Shown: one piece after another, positions 5,390 through 6,640 of the stretch | How the letters are laid out: each line of letters starts with the position of its first letter | Position numbering within the stretch: position 1 is the stretch's first letter | From: Candidatus Collierbacteria bacterium GW2011_GWB1_44_6 | Lineage (GTDB): Bacteria > Patescibacteriota > Microgenomatia > UBA1400 > MFAQ01 | Reading direction: 5' to 3' | NCBI GenBank assembly: GCA_000998025.1 | Contig: LCJG01000052.1 | Coordinates: 1-6,640, forward strand | Length of the DNA stretch: 6,640 nucleotides | Notes under the pieces: model-generated | The model's database searches: none | Told to the model about the DNA's origin: nothing | What the model saw: the letters and a program-made list of their open reading frames with translations, nothing else | Program-made: the position numbers and the translations under genes

Positions 5390-5728
5390 TTACGGAGTGA
5401 CTGTGGGTTCTACCGGAACCGCAGTAGGCATCGGGGGATCAGGAAGCACAATTGGTTGTTCCTCGTCATAACCTTCACCGGTACAGGGGTTACCATTGAT
5501 AATGATGTTACAGCTCGGGCTGACTGAACAAGCCAACTGGATCGTATCCTGGTAGCCGAGCCAACAATGTGCCGCTTCAGGTCCGTATAACTCTGTGGCA
5601 ATCTGGAGGCGCTGCTGGCTTTGCTCAATTGAACCTTGAGTGCTCGCGTTTGTCTGGTCTGGATTCTTTTTCACAATGTCGATTACTATTTCCAGATCAG
5701 CGCAGTTATACTCACCTACGCCAGGGCT
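5390..5728 (-). CDS. C-terminal part of the SPFH-like protein, in the -1 frame
   Basis: This frame is open from the slippery site at 5734-5728 to TAA at 5390-5392 (112 codons). It has no good start of its own: the first in-frame candidate is a GTG at 5674 with no ribosome binding site. A TGA lies in this frame just upstream (about 5750). It therefore looks like the continuation of the 223-aa frame, giving 332 aa in all. The segment has CADLEIVIDIVKKN, then a Gln-rich probable helix (GSIEQSQQRLQIATELYGPEAA), as in the helical region that follows SPFH domains. It then has a Cys-containing part (CWLG, CSVSPSC, NPC) and a Pro/Val/Thr tail ending in VEPTVTP. Whether it is made by frameshifting, or reflects a sequence error or a broken gene, is not settled. 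Positions 5674-5390 alone could be annotated as a 94-aa protein. Confidence 0.6.
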   Translation of the reverse strand, partial: SPGVGEYNCADLEIVIDIVKKNPDQTNASTQGSIEQSQQRLQIATELYGPEAAHCWLGYQDTIQLACSVSPSCNIIINGNPCTGEGYDEEQPIVLPDPPMPTAVPVEPTVTP

Positions 5729-5734
5729 TTTGGG
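5700..5734 (-). promoter_or_regulatory. Candidate -1 ribosomal frameshift site
   Basis: In the zero frame the heptamer is C CCA AAA (5734-5728), which fits X XXY YYZ. Slipping back one base re-pairs as CCC and AAA. Six bases downstream, GCGTAG (5721-5716, including the zero-frame stop) can pair with CTGCGC (5705-5700) using one G-U pair, with a 10-base loop. The stop lies three codons after the heptamer. No Shine-Dalgarno-like stimulator is seen upstream. A one-base indel in the CCCCAAAA run would give the same picture. Confidence 0.45.
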
Positions 5735-6387
5735 GTCTGGCCATGCAAGTCACCAGATCCATAGATCGGGCGGAGTTTATCTTTGATCACGGAGATTGCA
5801 TATTCTTCCGCAATTGTTCTTTGATCGACATCGTTAGATTGCCAAATAGCGTCTGAGGTAAGAGACATAGCTTCAACTATGCTCCTTTTAACTGCCGGGA
5901 GCATGGTTTCTCCAAGCATTTTGTTCCAACCAGGGGTTGATGAGTTTTCATCACCAGAGATATCTGTTTCTGAGGCTGCCTTGAACTTCAATTGGTATGC
6001 ATAGAAGCCAGTCATGGCGTCGAAGTTTTGATTTAATGTCCAGTAGACGGAGATTTCTACAAACACATCTGTTCCGGACGAGGTTTTTGCCTCCAGTGGG
6101 GTGTGTAAATCACCAATGGGGGAACCATCGATATGTTGTTCTTTACCGCTATTGATCAAGTAATTTCGCTCGTTGCACGGAAGATACATGATCTTGTGGT
6201 AATCTTCGAGCGTATTTGGAATTTCTTGACCAGGGTAAATGATCTTGTCAATATCATTGTCGTAGGTTCCATCACCCATGTACAATCCACAGAAACCCGG
6301 ACTTGCGGTGAATGCACCACAGGCTGCAAGAACCATACTTGCAATAACGAACAAGGCAAACAACTTGAATACACTATTCTTTGTCAT
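5716..6387 (-). CDS. SPFH/Band 7-like lipoprotein, zero-frame product (223 aa)
   Basis: Start ATG at 6387 with AAGGAG (6398-6393) 5 bases upstream. The N-terminus is a lipoprotein signal with lipobox LAAC and Cys23. The next region (GFCGLYMGDG, DKIIYPGQ, about 31-54) resembles the strand before SPFH domains. About residues 96-120 give TPLEAKTSSGTDVFVEISVYWTLN, the typical 'T.DG..V.V...W.LN' core of SPFH (stomatin/prohibitin/flotillin/HflK-C) proteins. A helical stretch (WNKMLGETMLPAVKRSIVEAMS, 154-175) matches the conserved '..P.VR..V' segment, and TIAEEYAISVIKDKL (191-205) the following helix. SPFH proteins form membrane-associated oligomers; here attachment would be by lipid, outside the cytoplasm. 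The frame ends abruptly at TAG 5718-5716, without the coiled-coil region usual in the family; that region is found in the -1 frame. Family call is moderate. Confidence 0.75.
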   Translation of the reverse strand: MTKNSVFKLFALFVIASMVLAACGAFTASPGFCGLYMGDGTYDNDIDKIIYPGQEIPNTLEDYHKIMYLPCNERNYLINSGKEQHIDGSPIGDLHTPLEAKTSSGTDVFVEISVYWTLNQNFDAMTGFYAYQLKFKAASETDISGDENSSTPGWNKMLGETMLPAVKRSIVEAMSLTSDAIWQSNDVDQRTIAEEYAISVIKDKLRPIYGSGDLHGQTPKALA

Positions 6388-6434
6388 TCATTCTCCTTCA
6401 TAGTTGGATTTATTTCAAAGTCCGAACGATAGGT

Positions 6435-6464
6435 ATTATACCGCACTGAATTACTTACTATCAT
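6435..6464 (-). promoter_or_regulatory. Candidate promoter of the SPFH-like gene
   Basis: The minus strand has TATAAT (6440-6435) with ATGATA (6464-6459) 18 bases upstream as a weak -35 (four of six match TTGACA). The -35 region overlaps the end of the 56-aa gene. The leader would be about 40 bases long and contain the AAGGAG site. Confidence 0.55.
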
Positions 6465-6621
6465 TATCCAGATAACCAAGCGTGCTAACCATCGTATTAC
6501 TGGAACTATAAACTGAGGTCAAAAGTTCAAATGCTTCAGGGTCATTTTTCTGCAAAGCTAAAAACAGATCATCATAAGTCAAGAGAATACCCTTAACTTC
6601 TGCCAAGAGTTTAGCTGTCAT
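6451..6621 (-). CDS. Small protein of unknown function (56 aa)
   Basis: The minus strand has ATG at 6621, preceded by AGGAAG (6634-6629) 7 bases upstream, and ends at TAA 6453-6451. The product starts MTAKLLAEVKGILLTYDDLF and continues through LALQKNDPEAFELLTSVYSSS to a polar tail. It looks like a compact helical, mildly acidic soluble protein with no signal or membrane segment. The frame stays open upstream to the window edge, so a longer form cannot be ruled out, but the ribosome binding site supports this start. It lies upstream of the SPFH-like gene on the same strand. No terminator separates them, so some read-through is possible even though the SPFH-like gene seems to have its own promoter. 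No family recognised. Confidence 0.6.
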   Translation of the reverse strand: MTAKLLAEVKGILLTYDDLFLALQKNDPEAFELLTSVYSSSNTMVSTLGYLDNDSK

Positions 6622-6640
6622 AGGTTGTCTTCCTGACTCA

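Noticed and set aside
5569..5856. Plus-strand 95-codon frame across the SPFH frameshift region
   Set aside because: No ribosome binding site and no recognisable protein features; antisense to the better supported gene. It does not explain the frame change.
1..6640. Alternative genetic code with TGA read as glycine, as in Gracilibacteria or SR1
   Set aside because: No gene needs an internal TGA to be read, and TGA serves as a plausible stop for the DUF4012 and 121-aa genes.

Overview
This window most likely comes from a streamlined, uncultured bacterium of the Patescibacteria/CPR type. That is an inference from a DUF4012 envelope protein, an FkbM-type methyltransferase, small lipoproteins and many short orphan proteins. 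There is no marker gene to fix the taxonomy. All frames read cleanly with the standard bacterial code, and TAA, TAG and TGA all appear as stops. I see no RNA gene, CRISPR array, transposase or origin.

Left part (1-3285): a truncated FkbM methyltransferase on the minus strand diverges from two plus-strand genes. These are a DUF4012 membrane-anchored protein and a Tat-exported beta-propeller (BNR/Asp-box) protein 14 bases behind it. None of the three starts has a convincing Shine-Dalgarno sequence. Each has a -10-like hexamer only 6-8 bases upstream, which suggests leaderless transcripts. The DUF4012 gene carries two related composite palindromic repeats, both read through in frame as extra peptide.

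Middle (3286-3924): a small four-helix membrane protein has its own promoter and a strong Shine-Dalgarno site. It ends at back-to-back convergent terminators that separate the plus-strand and minus-strand halves.

Right part (3925-6640, all minus strand): this reads from right to left. A 56-aa protein (6621-6451) comes first. It is followed by an SPFH/Band 7-like lipoprotein (from 6387) whose C-terminal half lies in the -1 frame, then a 76-aa acidic Cys-containing protein and a terminator. A second unit has its own extended -10 promoter and encodes a 238-aa lipoprotein and a tightly coupled 121-aa acidic protein, ending in a terminator. All genes here have good Shine-Dalgarno sites, unlike the left part. 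The products look like a set of surface or envelope proteins of unknown function.

The most notable points are a canonical-looking -1 slippery heptamer (C CCA AAA) followed 6 bases later by a small stem in the SPFH gene, and the in-frame palindromic inserts in the DUF4012 gene. The heptamer may be a real recoding signal, or a one-base error or mutation in a CCCC-AAAA run.
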